Source: Litomosoides sigmodontis (taxonomy: Eukaryota > Nematoda > Chromadorea > Rhabditida > Onchocercidae). Taken from it: DNA of 64,000 bases. The notes beneath the pieces were generated by a model. It did not search any database, had not been told where the DNA came from, and saw nothing but the letters and a program-made list of their open reading frames with translations. Below are positions 24,572 through 36,694 of the stretch, in pieces (the stretch's first letter is position 1; the number at the start of each line of letters is the position of its first letter). The translations under genes were made by a program, and so were the position numbers. The DNA is taken from positions 10,568,327-10,632,326 of the forward strand of contig OY718803.1 of assembly GCA_963070105.1 (NCBI GenBank), given 5' to 3'.

Positions 24572-27327
24572 TAGGAATCGAGCAGTGAAAGGAGAGAATT
24601 GGTTAATTTGTCATTTGCATAAATTTCGCTCATCAATGAATGTAAACATAATCACGTGCTATTCTAAGTGAATTCTTGAATAGTTGAAAGTTAGTAAATC
24701 AAATCAAATTAGTCATAAAATTCAGACAAGACAGAAATATTCGAAAAATGAATTAATTAATTAACTGATAAATGCAGTGGCCAAATATGTTATCTCGTTT
24801 AAAATTGATTAATTCTGAGCATTTTCAACATATCTCATTGGCATTTCGCTTTCCTTTCTTTTCTGTTGTGTAAATGAAAGATCATTAATGAAACGATCAG
24901 TTAAACATTGCCAAAAATAATCATAAAATACTTAAATGATTAAAATATTAATTTGAAATTTTAAAAATTTTAAATTTTAGGGAAGGAATACCATTTGGTT
25001 ATCCGTTATTTGCTGGTCGCTAAAATAGCTAAGCTGAAATGAACGATGAAAAGTGCCGCAAGAGAAACGACGATATCCGTTCTAAGATGATCCGTCCGTT
25101 TGCACACTCGCACAACTCTCTCAATTTTCCTTTTAAATTTGCATTTATAGTAGTTTATAATAGTTGAATTCTCTGTCAAAGACATGTGTCGCTTCCTCAG
25201 CTAATTTATACTTTTCCTTTTCTTTTCATTTTCGTTTAATTTATGTCTTTTTTTCGTTTTAATTTAAAGTTAAATTTAATTCATCCAGAAGACAGGAATC
25301 GAATAAACGAAATTTCCTCGTTTATCGTTTGCATGTTTAATCTAATTTTTTATCAAATAAATTATTGCTGCACGAATTGACTTCATATGAAATAAATATT
25401 TCTTGACTATTAGCTGCTAGCAAGCTTTTTAACACCAAAATTTGCTTTTGCAAATGCAATTGGATTGAATGTAATACGGTATGTTGCGCAAATGTCATGC
25501 ATCCCAAATTTCATTTCACTTTAAATTTCGTTTCATTTCAAATTCTTTTTAGCTATAGAAAAATTTCGTTAAGATTTGTGTTATACGAAAATGTACAATT
25601 TATGCAGCACGCGGAACTATTATCTATTTCTAGGAGTTTCATACTGAGGCTGAATGAGTGAAGTGGAATGACCACTCATTGAAATTACCCAAATTAGCAT
25701 ATTTTACATAATTTTCAATTTAATAATTAACGTTGATAATTTAAATGAGTGAAAATTATGGCTTTCTATTTCGACAATTTAATAAAAATATTTGGTTATG
25801 CATTTTACTTTTACTGATTTGAAACGCATTCGTAATTTATGAATGAGCTGAGCTGTTTGGTTTCAAATCGATCGATCAAATCACAACACTCATTTATAGC
25901 AAACAGTAATGAACGTTAATTTTTGATGGAAATTTTATAGTGAAAAATTTTTACAAAAAAACCTTCATGAAAATACATTAAAATGGGCAATGAATTGCGA
26001 ATATCAATGGAAAATGTTTTATATTCAAATTTATCGGAAATTTTTTGACAATTTGAAATAATTAAAGTTTAATGATTGGATGAAATAAGAATTGAATGAA
26101 ATTTGATGAATCACTGAGGAAATCAAAAATTTTTATCTTACAATAAAAGTTAAAGCAAATTTCATTGGCGTCTCATTCAAAGTTAGCTCCAAGCTATTTC
26201 GTTCGGCAATGCTCTCACTCACTCGTATTTTGCAATTAACGGAAGGCAAAAGTGAACTTACGTTATTTCCGTAATATTTATCGCTGAACAAATTCTAATC
26301 CTCCTTTTCAATCCGATAATTTAATTTCATTTCTTTTACGATATAAAAAATGATGGAGCGAAATTTTTGTTTGCCACTTAAAAATTATTCGCATGGTCTT
26401 TTTTTTAAGTGAATTTTAAATTTGTCATTGAAATTTGCGTGTATTTTTTAGAGCTGCATTTTTTGCATGCATTTTTTTTTGAAAATTAGAACGCAAAATG
26501 CAGAGCTGTTTTTTATTTTAAATGTTACATTGCAAATTATTTTGAGCATACTAAGTGCTTCCTGCTAGATTGCTTTTGCTTCTCTGCTTAGATATTTTTA
26601 ATATTGCTATTTCATGCATAATTGTCCTTTAACCATTCTTTCAGTCATGAATTCTCCACTTGTACCTTAAAAGGAATGAGTGAGCAAAGTTGAAAGTTGA
26701 AATTTATGCGATTTTTGTTATCCATTTTAAATGCCACTCAAAATCTGTTACTATTGCTGAATGAATTGTAATTCATAAGTGCTATAATTTCGAGTTCTAA
26801 TTTCATCGCTTCACTACTTAATGAGCAGCGCTGAGTAGTTAAATCACTTTGCCGATATCACAATCGTCGATTTCATAGCGGAAATTAGCAAATGATAGCA
26901 AATTTTCCGCAGTCATACAAGCGAAATTTAAATTTCAAAAATTAATTGCAACTTACTTTAACTAAAAGGCAACAGTTAACTTAATTTCCGATCATCTAAT
27001 GTTGCAATCAATTAATATCTTCATTAATAACTTTTACAAGAATCGGCCATGCAAGTACAAAAAGAATTAAAAGAAAGCTGTTATTGACAATTAATTTATT
27101 CATTTTTGTCACATTTATTGTTTTTTTTTAATTAACAAATAAAGTTTTACGTTTCTCATTTCGCACTCGTTTTTTTGCAAGTGAAAGAAAACAATGAAGT
27201 GAATTGCACAATTTAAAATTTAACAAATTTTCATCGCCAATTACAAATTCCATTTAATTTAGCAAATTTTTGCCACCACAATAATTTGATTCATTTTGCG
27301 GAGTTTAGGTAAAATTTCACATTTGAA
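24572..27327. other. 2.75 kb intergenic interval
   Basis: No recognised gene. At 24980-25013 there is an acceptor-like TTTTAG followed by a short open stretch, and at 25039-25167 an ATG-started ORF of 42 codons (begins MNDEKCRKRNDDIRSKMIRP) with codon use unlike the AT-rich surroundings. Neither has a clear partner exon. The rest is AT-rich and featureless. The segment immediately before 27328 should contain the promoter of the TTR gene. Confidence 0.45.
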
Positions 27328-28447
27328 ATGCAAATTTTGTTAATTTTTGCCGTACACTTGCTGTCTTCCTCATTTGCGCTTCGCCTGGGCATTCGTGGAC
27401 AGCTAATGTGTGGAATGAAACCTTTGCATAACGCTCAGATTAAAATTTGTAATAAAAATACATTTGGTAAGTAACGAAAGTTTAAAGCTCAATTTTTTGT
27501 TCTTTTTTTTTTTGTTTCGAATATTTTGGTGTCATAAAAATAGAGCAAAGTAATATAAAGGGAGGTGTGGAGGAATAGCTGCCAAATGCCACCATCGAGC
27601 GAGAGCAGTAATTTATCAATAAAATTTAACTCAATTTAGTTAAATTCAATCTAGCATTTGCAATGGTTTGTCACAGAAATGTAATTTCAGGTCAGCACAA
27701 GCAAGTGATCTGTACAGCAACAAATGCTACAGGCCATTTTCAGGCTTTCGAAAGGATTCACTCGTTAATTCACATTGTGCCAACTCTCAGAATTTACCAC
27801 AACTGCGATGGCACAGTTAATTTGCTTGGAGTGCCAATGAAAAAAGTTAACAATTTTTTGGAATAATTTTTTAATTGAATTTTCTTTCACTCTGAAATTT
27901 ATTTAAATTACAACGAAACGAAAGTGATCAAAAGGATTTCACGGTAGTGTTGCTAGCTACAAATTATCAAAACGATGCAACAAATTTCACCTTCTTTAAA
28001 AGAATTTTGAATTTTTTAGCTATTTGCGTGTTGTGAGGCTTTTTTTTCAAAAAACTTTCAAACGATTAGTAGAAGGCCATGAGGATAAAAATTGCTACTG
28101 CTCTCAGAGTAGGTTAAGAAGTGTGCTTCAATTATCAGGTCGTCCTGTGATAATTAAAATTTCATTTCAGAATTTCAACTCCTTTTTTTGTTGGTAATAA
28201 ACGTATGAAAATGATTTTTGAAGTAGTTTCAATTTAATCAGTTAAACCCGTTGCTACCACAATTACTAATTATAAAATAGCTCATTTGCAGCCATGTAGT
28301 CGTGTGGTTCGTTTAACAATTCCTCCTAGATTTGTCGCACGTTCAACGAAAATTGCTGAATATTTTGATATTGGCCGTATAAATATGCAAATTATCTTTC
28401 CTGGAGAAGAGAGAAAATGTTTTCATGCAAAATATTTTTTTTGCTAA
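27328..28447 (+). CDS. Transthyretin-like (TTR/TTL) family secreted protein
   Basis: Three exons, 27328-27466, 27691-27815 and 28292-28447, join in phase to 139 residues, the usual size of nematode TTR-like proteins. Residues 1-18 are a signal peptide (MQILLIFAVHLLSSSFA). The mature start RLGIRGQLMCGMKPLHNAQ matches the family's GVRGxLxCxGKP opening. TATNATGHF corresponds to the TDxxGxF beta-strand motif, LRIYHNCDG to the KIYHDC motif, and YFDIGRINMQIIFPGEERKC is the hallmark C-terminal strand. TTR-like proteins are abundant in secretions of parasitic nematodes; the ligand is mostly unknown, though one Caenorhabditis member bridges phosphatidylserine in engulfment. The gene lies between two small Cys-rich secreted-protein genes on the same strand, which suggests a secretory cluster. 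Confidence 0.94.
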
Positions 28448-30022
28448 AATGAACTACTCTTTTTTCCTTTAACTAATTTTTCATCATCTGCATGAATTTC
28501 ATAGAGAATTTAAAATTAATTTAATTCCATGGAAACAAAACTTTATGAATGAATCCCATACAAAAAAAAAATTGAATTAAAAGCTATTAGATTTTTTTTT
28601 CAAATTATTTTCTTAAATTTCCTTGTTATGTATGATTTTTTTTTTATATTTTAAATGTTTATACTTGCAAAAGTTGACTGCTTTATTTCTGTGATGTGAA
28701 ATTCTCTTTCTAAAATGATTCCATTTTTATCATTTACGTATAATATAAAGTTAAATAAATTGAAAGTGTAATGTTTCCAGTCGACATAACTTCAATTAAT
28801 TAATTATTCTTCAATCTTTTGACCCGAGTTTGAAAGAGATAGGTTTAATGTGTCGAAATGTCATATGAAAGTGATTGTCTCATTGTCGGCAAAATCTCTT
28901 TCCTTTCAATCTTTTGTTTCATTTTCCTTCGTTGCAAATGGACCAGTTCTTTTGTTGAACATGTCACTAATGTCACTTGTTCACCTCTTTTTTTGAACTA
29001 TCAACATTTAATTGACTGATTAATTTAATAATTACTGGATTGTCTCTAATATTGAAGTAAATTTTTCGGCTTCCTTTGTTTTTTCCATTTAATCATTCAT
29101 TACTGCTGAAAGCATATTCATTTATTAATGCACATTTTGTGATTAAGTGAAATTCCTTGTGCAACATTTCCCTAGCAACAATTAATGATATAACTAAAAA
29201 AAAATGAATTGAAATAAAAATCTGATGCAAACGAGGAGGACGAAGAGAGAGAGAGGGAGAGAGAGAGGACGATTGGGAGGAAGAAAGATGAAGAAATTAA
29301 AAAAAATTGATGAGTGAAGAGGAGCAGGTTAAACCTTAATTGCACAAAAATATAAAAGCATAAATATTCTAATCTTTGATTCTCAGATCACATCATATCA
29401 CTAACATTTATCACTAGCATTATCACCTCTCGGATAGTAACGTAAAATGGGACGAATGAGAGGTGACCGCATGCAACGAATGATATGTTTGACGTCACAT
29501 TTGGTACAATTCCGGAAATTAAATGTGTGATTATAGCTTCAGGGTTTAATTTTAAATTTCTCTTAATTTAGGATGTCAAGCTTAGAGATCATGCACCAAA
29601 CGCCCATCCGATACGAATTTATAGAAATGATAGAGTGGAAAAGTTTAACAAATGGGTGGACAGAGGTGGATGATCAGAGATGATAATTTTGGTGTCGCTG
29701 ATCTCACAGCGATCACCTCAAGCTGCAGTATATAATGGACATAATTTTTGTTCCAATTGCCAGTTTTATCATATTTCAAATTCATCTCATTCCGCAACAA
29801 TCATCTAACTCAAAGTGTTAGTTGTAAGGTTACCTTCCGCTTAGCTAATTTCCTGTGATCTGTTGTGGCTTGCTTAGTGGTCAAAAAAAAAACAATTGGT
29901 CACTTCATCGTCTTCCTTATAAACGACAAGTTGCATTTTGTCAGGTGACGACAGAGAGAGAGAGAGAAAAGATATTTGAGAAGACAACAAGCAAAAAAAA
30001 AAAGATCGAGCACAATTCTGCA
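28448..30022. other. 1.6 kb intergenic interval
   Basis: Contains a GA microsatellite at 29233-29269, a TGACGTCA palindrome at 29490-29497 and a TATATAA at 29729-29735. The last lies about 290 bases upstream of the ATG-intron junction at 30023 and could be a TATA box. An open stretch after an acceptor at about 29572 (DVKLRDHAPNAHPIRIYRND and onward, 33 codons to TGA) resembles a terminal exon, but no partner exon was identified. Confidence 0.4.
29233..29269. repeat. GA microsatellite
   Basis: A GA-rich run with GGAGGACG and GGG interruptions, one of several in the window. Confidence 0.75.
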
Positions 30023-30585
30023 ATGGTAAGTCAAAATTTCACATCCGTCTTACAGTAAACAAAAATAACGAAAATTTTGCTAATTTTTAATTTAAATATC
30101 AGCTAATAGCAATTGTGAAATGAAATTTTTTTTTAAACTCTTAGTATGTTACAAAGGGTATGACTAGAAGAGATTAATATTTTTTTTTAATAATCGCAGA
30201 TATATGCAACTGAATAATAGCAATAAAATTAATTGATCGCTAATTAATTTGCATACATTTACGTTACGCGTGTACAGATCCGTTGTCGATGACTTGCTTT
30301 TTTAGAGGGGAAAAGAAGGCGAGAAAAAAAATTGAGGTAAATATTACGGAGTGTATTAGGTTGGAGAAGAGGAGCCAAGAATAGGTACCGAACTATTTCA
30401 AACTGAGTGAAATTTGCCTGGGTGTATTACTATCTTAAGCAATCGTTGTTTAATTAGGATTATAGGAAGGATTTAAATTGCAGTCTTTTCTAACCGCAAT
30501 TGTATCACTTATATTTAGTACTATTGGTACCACCACCACTGATAATAATCAAAATTTACGCAGCCCAGTTAAATTAATGAAATGA
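30023..30585 (+). CDS. Putative 34-residue secreted peptide, ATG-only first exon
   Basis: At 30023-30025 an ATG is followed directly by a strong donor (GTAAGT). The first acceptor downstream with an open phase-0 frame is at 30481-30483 (TTGCAG). The joined frame would begin MSFLTAIVSLIFSTIG, a plausible signal or anchor sequence, continue with TTTTDNNQNLRSPVKLMK and stop at 30583-30585. No homologue was recognised. The same ATG could instead belong to the gene whose body begins at 31836, or this could be a chance ORF in its first intron. It is listed because the start, splice sites and hydrophobic N-terminus agree. Confidence 0.25.
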
Positions 30586-31758
30586 CCAGGAGAACAAGTA
30601 ATTATATAATTTGGGATAAATTTGCATCTCACCCACAGGACAAAGCAATGATTTAATTGCGCGTGATGAAAATAATTAAAATGAAGAATTCAAGGTTCGG
30701 TGTGACTAAATTATGCCAAGGCAGTCTGGTACGCTTTACATTGCCATCGCTGATGATAATACTATTGACGAAAAATGAAGTGTACAAATTATTTTACGTA
30801 ATGAATATTTATGTGAAGAGAAAATTTCTGCTTCGAAAGATCAAATTACTAAAATTGATGTGTCGCAAGAAATACTTAATTGCATATTAGCTCACTAAAC
30901 CAGTCTAGCGTATTAAGCGCTTAATACCCATTAGTTCATATTTCACCGACACGCATATTACTTACGTATTCGCAATTAGCAATGTTATGATTAACAATAG
31001 CAATTTTCAATATAACGATTAATAATAGTAACAGTAATAGCACTTGCAGATTATTTGATATGATATGATTTGCAATTAAGAAAATTCTAAAAAAATTTTT
31101 TTCATGTTTGAATTAACAATTTTTAATCGATGTAGTTTTTGAATGTGACAGATGACATTGGAAAAGTATTTCGCTTTAAATCACTTTCCATCCAAACTTT
31201 TTGAATTAATTGTATTTCGTTTACTTTTATTAATATAAAAGTTAAGGTGAGAATTGATTGCTTTTTTCATAATTCTTTTAAAATTTATTTGCGAGACTGC
31301 TGCAAGCTTTCTTCAATGCGCAACTTTAAAATCGAAGTGATAGTCGTTTTCCTTCACACTCCCTCTTTTCTCTTTTTGTGAAACGTAGCTAAAATTAACA
31401 AATGATAGTAATGCTTAGGCATTTGAAACATTGCAACATAAATGATGAAATTTTACTTTCATAAAAAGAATCGGTAAGTTGTGGTCTTGTGGAATCATTT
31501 GTTTCGTGTGAATTTTATGAGATGGGATTTAAGTGTTAATTTGCAAATAACTTTTCTAACTTACTCGACAAAATTCAATTCTCCTTTTCTTCATTTTGAA
31601 ATGCTAATAGCGCAAAGGATGATAACCAATTTATGATAAAACTTTTGCCGCACAGTGCGATTGTTAGCTATCGTTCGTTTAATAGCAATTAACCATTCGA
31701 TAATTTAATGATTAGTGCTAATCACTTTATCACTACAAATCTATAGATAGTTTCAACA

Positions 31759-33215
31759 ATGGTAGCAGCATGTTGTAAGCGTTAATCAAAATTGCAGTAT
31801 TTTTTCTTAGCAAGCAGAAATTAAGCTAACTTCAGGAATTCGTGCTAATACCAATCCTGCTAGCTTACCCGGTATCAGCATGTCTTGGCGGTCCTGGTGG
31901 AGCAGGATGCTGTCAACCACAAGCGCAACCAGCGTGCGCCCCATCGCAATGTAGCAGTCAAGCACCTAGATCGGGACAGTAAGTAAAGTCTAACTTTTTT
32001 TACTTTATATTGTCAAACGACGTAACAAAAGAAAAGAGTGGAAAAAACATTGGACAAAAAAAAGCGTAAAAATCTTCATTTTTTCCTAATTTCTGAAAAT
32101 TGAAAACTCAGTGAAAATTTTCAATGATAAGAATTACAGCAACAAAAGTGTTTAATTTAATGCTATGAATGATTTCTAAAGTGAATTAAATGGTAAAGTT
32201 AGAAGTAAACATACTTAGCAAACACCCAACCTGTAAACAATGATCACATCACCTTAATAGAGACAATTTCAATTTCATAATTACTAAGCATTAGAGTATG
32301 TGCATATCAGCAAGCATTTAATTTTAATTTGAAAAAAAATTTCTCAGATATAAGGCTGCACCAGTGAGCTTTGGTAGAGGAGGTTACGCAGCAGCACCGA
32401 CAATTACTCATGCACCGTTCAGCGCACCTCAACCATTCTACGCTCCTGCGTCACCCTATGACGCATCACCACCGCCATCATCTTACGGTGCTCGGGTACA
32501 ATACAAAGATTCCACTTTGGGTAATGCGCAATCACCTGTGCTACCACCGGAAAACGCACCAGTACCAGGACGATTTGCGGAAGCTGCGGAGCACACTGCT
32601 CTTCGTGATGGTAAAAAGTCGCTGCTTCATTTAATTTTCTCTATGCAAGCTGTGAAGGGACGGTTCTTCAGTTAGATGTTACATGAATGTACACATGTTG
32701 TGGAACATTTACTACATTTTGTCGAGGTCGATTAACATTGGTAGAGTATAAGTTAATTAGTATTAATCCTAATTTATTGTTGATAAGTTCCAGCGCTCAA
32801 CACTTCACTATTCATTGAAGTGAATCGAAAAAACAGATTTATTGATAAAACGTAATTTCAATAAATCATTTTAGCACCTATCCGTAATGCCATTCATGTC
32901 CCTATTTTCAGCATTTATTTACGTAACGTAGCAAATAAGAAATTCTTAATTCCTTGCTGCATAATTAATTCCTCATTTTACAATTAATTACTTGTATTAT
33001 TTACGTACTAAAATTGAGCATATAAATTAGCATTTTTGATTTTCTATTTTTGTGTTTAAGGTGCCGCAATTGATCTTTCAGGCATTTTAGCGCCCATTGT
33101 TGATGCGGTCGGTGATGGAAATCAAGACGCTGCGCCACAAAACACTGCAACAGTTGCAACGTCGCAAGGAATTTCAGATATTCCAAAAACGAACATACGA
33201 CATTTGCAAAATTAA
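31759..33215 (+). CDS. Secreted Cys-rich/Pro-Ala-rich nematode protein, paralogue of the 24 kb gene
   Basis: Body exons are 31836-31978, 32348-32610 and 33082-33215 (TAA), all in phase. The start codon is probably ATG at 31759-31761, joined over a 74-base intron; an alternative is the ATG at 30023. The protein is about 180 residues. It has a signal peptide (EFVLIPILLAYPVSA), then CLGGPGGAGCC and two more cysteines (PACAPSQCSS), then a Gly/Ala/Pro/Tyr-rich region (SFGRGGYAAAPTITH, APFSAPQPFYAPASPYD) and an acidic-neutral tail (GILAPIVDAVGDGNQDAAP). The ACLGG and C, CC, C, C pattern matches the mini-protein at 24051-24571. Low-complexity Pro/Ala/Tyr composition suggests an extracellular or cuticle-associated protein. 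No named domain is visible, and the function is unknown. Confidence 0.6.
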
Positions 33216-33899
33216 TTGACAGAAAAAAAGAAATTACACACACACACACACACATAGACTGACAGATTATTTCATTGAGATTTTAAATAAATTGTTAAAT
33301 AATTAAACGACTAGAATTTATTATGATTTTTTTTTATTTTTATAGGATCATTAACTTATGCTTATTACTGCAATATTCAGTTGATTCTCTCTCTACCTAT
33401 TCATGAGTAATTCGATTATACAGTAATTATCAGTTATTTCATTTTAATCTCATTAAAACTATAGTACGAAAACGTAGCAGAAAAAAAGTGAATTCTATAA
33501 ATTTTAAGTTTGGGATTTTTGATTTCATCAGATTTCTTCCTTCCTACATTTGCCATCAATAATTCAAGGGAAAATTTCGTTTTTTTTTTCTTTTTTTTTG
33601 CTATTATTTTGTTAGATTGTAACTCTCAGCTCCTCTCATTGCTTCTATCGTTACGTATGTATTTTTAGCGTTTTCTCACGTCATCTCTCCTCAATACAGT
33701 ACGATCGCAGGAGAGGGGCAAAGCTAATTTATCATCAATTGTTCCGCTAAAATGTATCCATCATTCATTCGATGTGTTATAGTCTTTCTTTTTGGAAAAT
33801 AAAAAAACTTCATTTTTTCTAAATTTTACATGCCTCACAAATTATTTCACATTGTATCACCAAAGAATAGCTACGGATGGATATTTGAGATGAATCCTG

Positions 33900-33952
33900 G
33901 ACTACAGCTTGTAAATGTAAAATTTTTGACTACAGCTTGTAAATGTAAAATT
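33900..33952. repeat. 28-base tandem duplication
   Basis: GACTACAGCTTGTAAATGTA followed by AAATT is present at 33900 and again at 33928, head to tail and essentially identical over 25 bases. It lies in intergenic sequence downstream of the Pro/Ala-rich protein gene. Confidence 0.85.
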
Positions 33953-34157
33953 GACTGATAATTAATTCCTTCATCAATGTTGCGCAAAACCGTTGAGGTT
34001 AATTTTTGAGCAAAATTTATTGTTAAATTTACAAGAAAAGAACGAAGAAAAACCGACAATATATCATAATTTATTAGGTAATTTCTAACGAAAATTCTTA
34101 GAATACAAATGCAAAAATAAAACCAAAAGCTGTAATGAAAACCATCTAATTAACTAA

Positions 34158-34512
34158 TATTATGAGACGGATTATTTGCATATCAACTAAAATATTTATT
34201 TAAAAAAAAATCAAATATAGTAATTTTTTTTAATTCAAATATAGTTAATAGTTAGAAGTTAATAAATCGTCTTTTTAACTAATTATTTTTAAAAAAGAAA
34301 AAATTTTCATCAAATGAGGCGCACTTATCTGGAAGAGCAATCGTACAGGACAAGTAAAATTAGAATAACTGCTTCTGTGAATTATCGAAATTAGCTGATT
34401 TTGCAGTAATTAAAATTATAAAATTTAGCTAATTATATAGCACTAAAATCAGTGCTACTATTATGAGACGGATTATTTGCATATCAACTAGAATATTTAT
34501 TTAAAAAAAAAA
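34158..34512. repeat. Direct repeat of about 53 bases, copies 301 bases apart
   Basis: 34158-34210 and 34459-34512 share TATTATGAGACGGATTATTT, then GCATATCAACTA, one A/G difference, AATATTTATTT and an A run. The near identity points to a recent duplication or to two copies of a dispersed element. No terminal inverted repeat or target-site duplication was noticed. Confidence 0.85.
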
Positions 34513-34816
34513 TTTAAACATTTATCGGATATTCTTTTCGTAATTAATTGACTGAAAATGTTTAATTTCCTGAGGCATTATTGTTTCATTGCTATTGAAG
34601 GAAAACCGATGTTTTGTAAGCTAAGCACAACACGCACGATGAGTTCCGACTCTTTCCTGCAAAACACGTAAATAAGTCAGAAATGTCAAGCGTATTACTG
34701 AAACATGTCCACTACATTTAGCGCCTGGTTTCCCAATAATTACATTTCATTAAAACAATTATTATATTTTATCAAAAATGACCAATGAGCGACTCATCTA
34801 ATTTGACGAAGCAGTA

Positions 34817-34820
<4 letters not shown>

Positions 34821-34900
<80 letters not shown>
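34821..34900. repeat. (TG)40 microsatellite with one TA interruption
   Basis: Eighty bases of TG repeat with a single A substitution near 34858. Intergenic. Confidence 0.95.
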
Positions 34901-34902
<2 letters not shown>

Positions 34903-36694
34903 TCCCTAGTGGTAGCTGCACTTTGTGATGACCACAGTTAATTTAGTGATGAAAGCGTAAACAGTGTAACGTAGAATTGATGATAAGTGCAGTGATGGCG
35001 GTTTGTGTTGCGGCATGGCAAAATGCTTTAAAATATAATTAACAGGGATTAATAGCAAAAGACAGTTTAAAAAATTTTAACTCTAACAAAGAGCACTCAA
35101 CGAAGAAGCAGCATGCTACACTTTTGCTACACATTTCATTTTATTCATGCCGTTTATGCATAATCTGATTACTTTTTCAGCACTAAAATTCATTCCGTTT
35201 AAAAACTTTGATTATTTTTCATCGTTTTAATTTGACGAGAATTATTAGTTGGAAGAGCTTTCGCAAATATCAACAAAATTTAATTAGAGTAGCTTGTACA
35301 AAAAATTTGATAATAATAATACCTTGGAAATTAAAATTTCACTTATAATTTAACAAAATTTGTTAAAAATAGCTTGGTGAAAGTGTATGATGCATTTTAG
35401 CAAAAATTCGATGATAATATCTCGGAAAATAACTTTTAATTCCTTTTTTTTATGATTTTCGGCCAATTTTACGCATAAATGAAATGGAATTCAAGAATTC
35501 AAAAATTGATCGAAAAAAACAACTGCCATTTCTAAATGTTTCATACATTTCAGGAGTTCAGCAAAAAAATTTTTTGCATTAATTTCTTCATTTTTCAAAT
35601 TCATCACGCTGCAGCTGTAAATTAATGCAATTTAAAAGTTTAAAATGTTGGTCACAATTCACTGTTCGTAGTTCCTGCCCAATTAGCTTTTACAATTATC
35701 AAAGCGAACAGAACATACCATCACACAGAACGCATAGTACGTGAAGTGAAGTGAGGAAAGTGTACTGATTTAAAATCAGTTTTTCTTTCCTTTCTTCCTC
35801 TGAAATGATAACTGCGCGTCTCGTAGAGACAATTCCGCTCGAACCTGCGGGCAGTAAAATGCAAAACAACGAGACGAACGGCTGGAATTCCTTTCCAACC
35901 GAAATGCCACGCTTGCATTTCATTCAGTATTGGGAATGATTTGAACTGCCGCACTTCACGTCAAATGACAAGTTCCGCTACTAATTTTGCTAACCGTTGC
36001 TGTTCGTACGTCATCCTCTCATCCCGCCCACACACACACGCACACACTTCTCTAGTTCAAACAACACTTCTCGTGCTCTCCTCGAAACCATTGTATTTCT
36101 CACAACGAAAACAGTGCGCCGCTGTCGATGGCTCTTAGGACATAGTAGAAAGAATCCTCCTAATTGTAAAAGAATTCCCACGATCACCGTTGTCTTGTTA
36201 TTGTTTTCCGCTTTTCCGGCTTTTCTGTCCGGTTTAATGTCGTTTCCCATCTCGGTTGTTCAAATTCCTTTGTACAATTTCTTTCCGAACAGATTGCTAC
36301 CATGGGAACTTGCTAGCTATTCAAGCTTCTTAGTCAAATGATTTTCTCGGTTAAGCGTAGGCAATGTACACTTGTTCTAATGGGGGACAAGAATTCCTTG
36401 TTCAATCGCACACACCGTAACGAGGGTGTTTCCGGATTTGCTGAAAAAGGTTTATGATGCTAAATATCGGATTACTTCGTTTATCAGGATCTTCCCATGA
36501 TTTCAGGTTTTGTTACGCCTGTTAAATTTACGGCTTAATTTGCCCAGGAAAACAACATTACCAGTAACCTAGACTAAATGATACATGAAGGATTTGTGTT
36601 GCCTGAAAATGGGAATAGCGCTGAAGTGAGCGATTAGCTAATTTACGTGCTAGTACAAGTGAAGATCTTTTCTTGCTTCAGATCACAATTTAAA

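Larger units (their letters stand above)
33216..36694. other. 3.5 kb intergenic interval with repeats and a GC-richer island
   Basis: Holds (CA)n at about 33235-33254, a 28-base tandem pair at 33900-33952, a dispersed 53-base direct repeat (34158 and 34459), and (TG)40 at 34821-34900. From about 35690 to 36650 the sequence becomes clearly less AT-rich and several overlapping ORFs appear on both strands. The nuo-2 promoter is expected in the last few hundred bases. Confidence 0.6.

Noticed and set aside
35997..36341. 114-codon plus-strand ORF in the GC-richer island
   Set aside because: It starts inside a CA-rich stretch and overlaps an equally plausible minus-strand ORF. Without conservation or transcripts neither can be called a gene.
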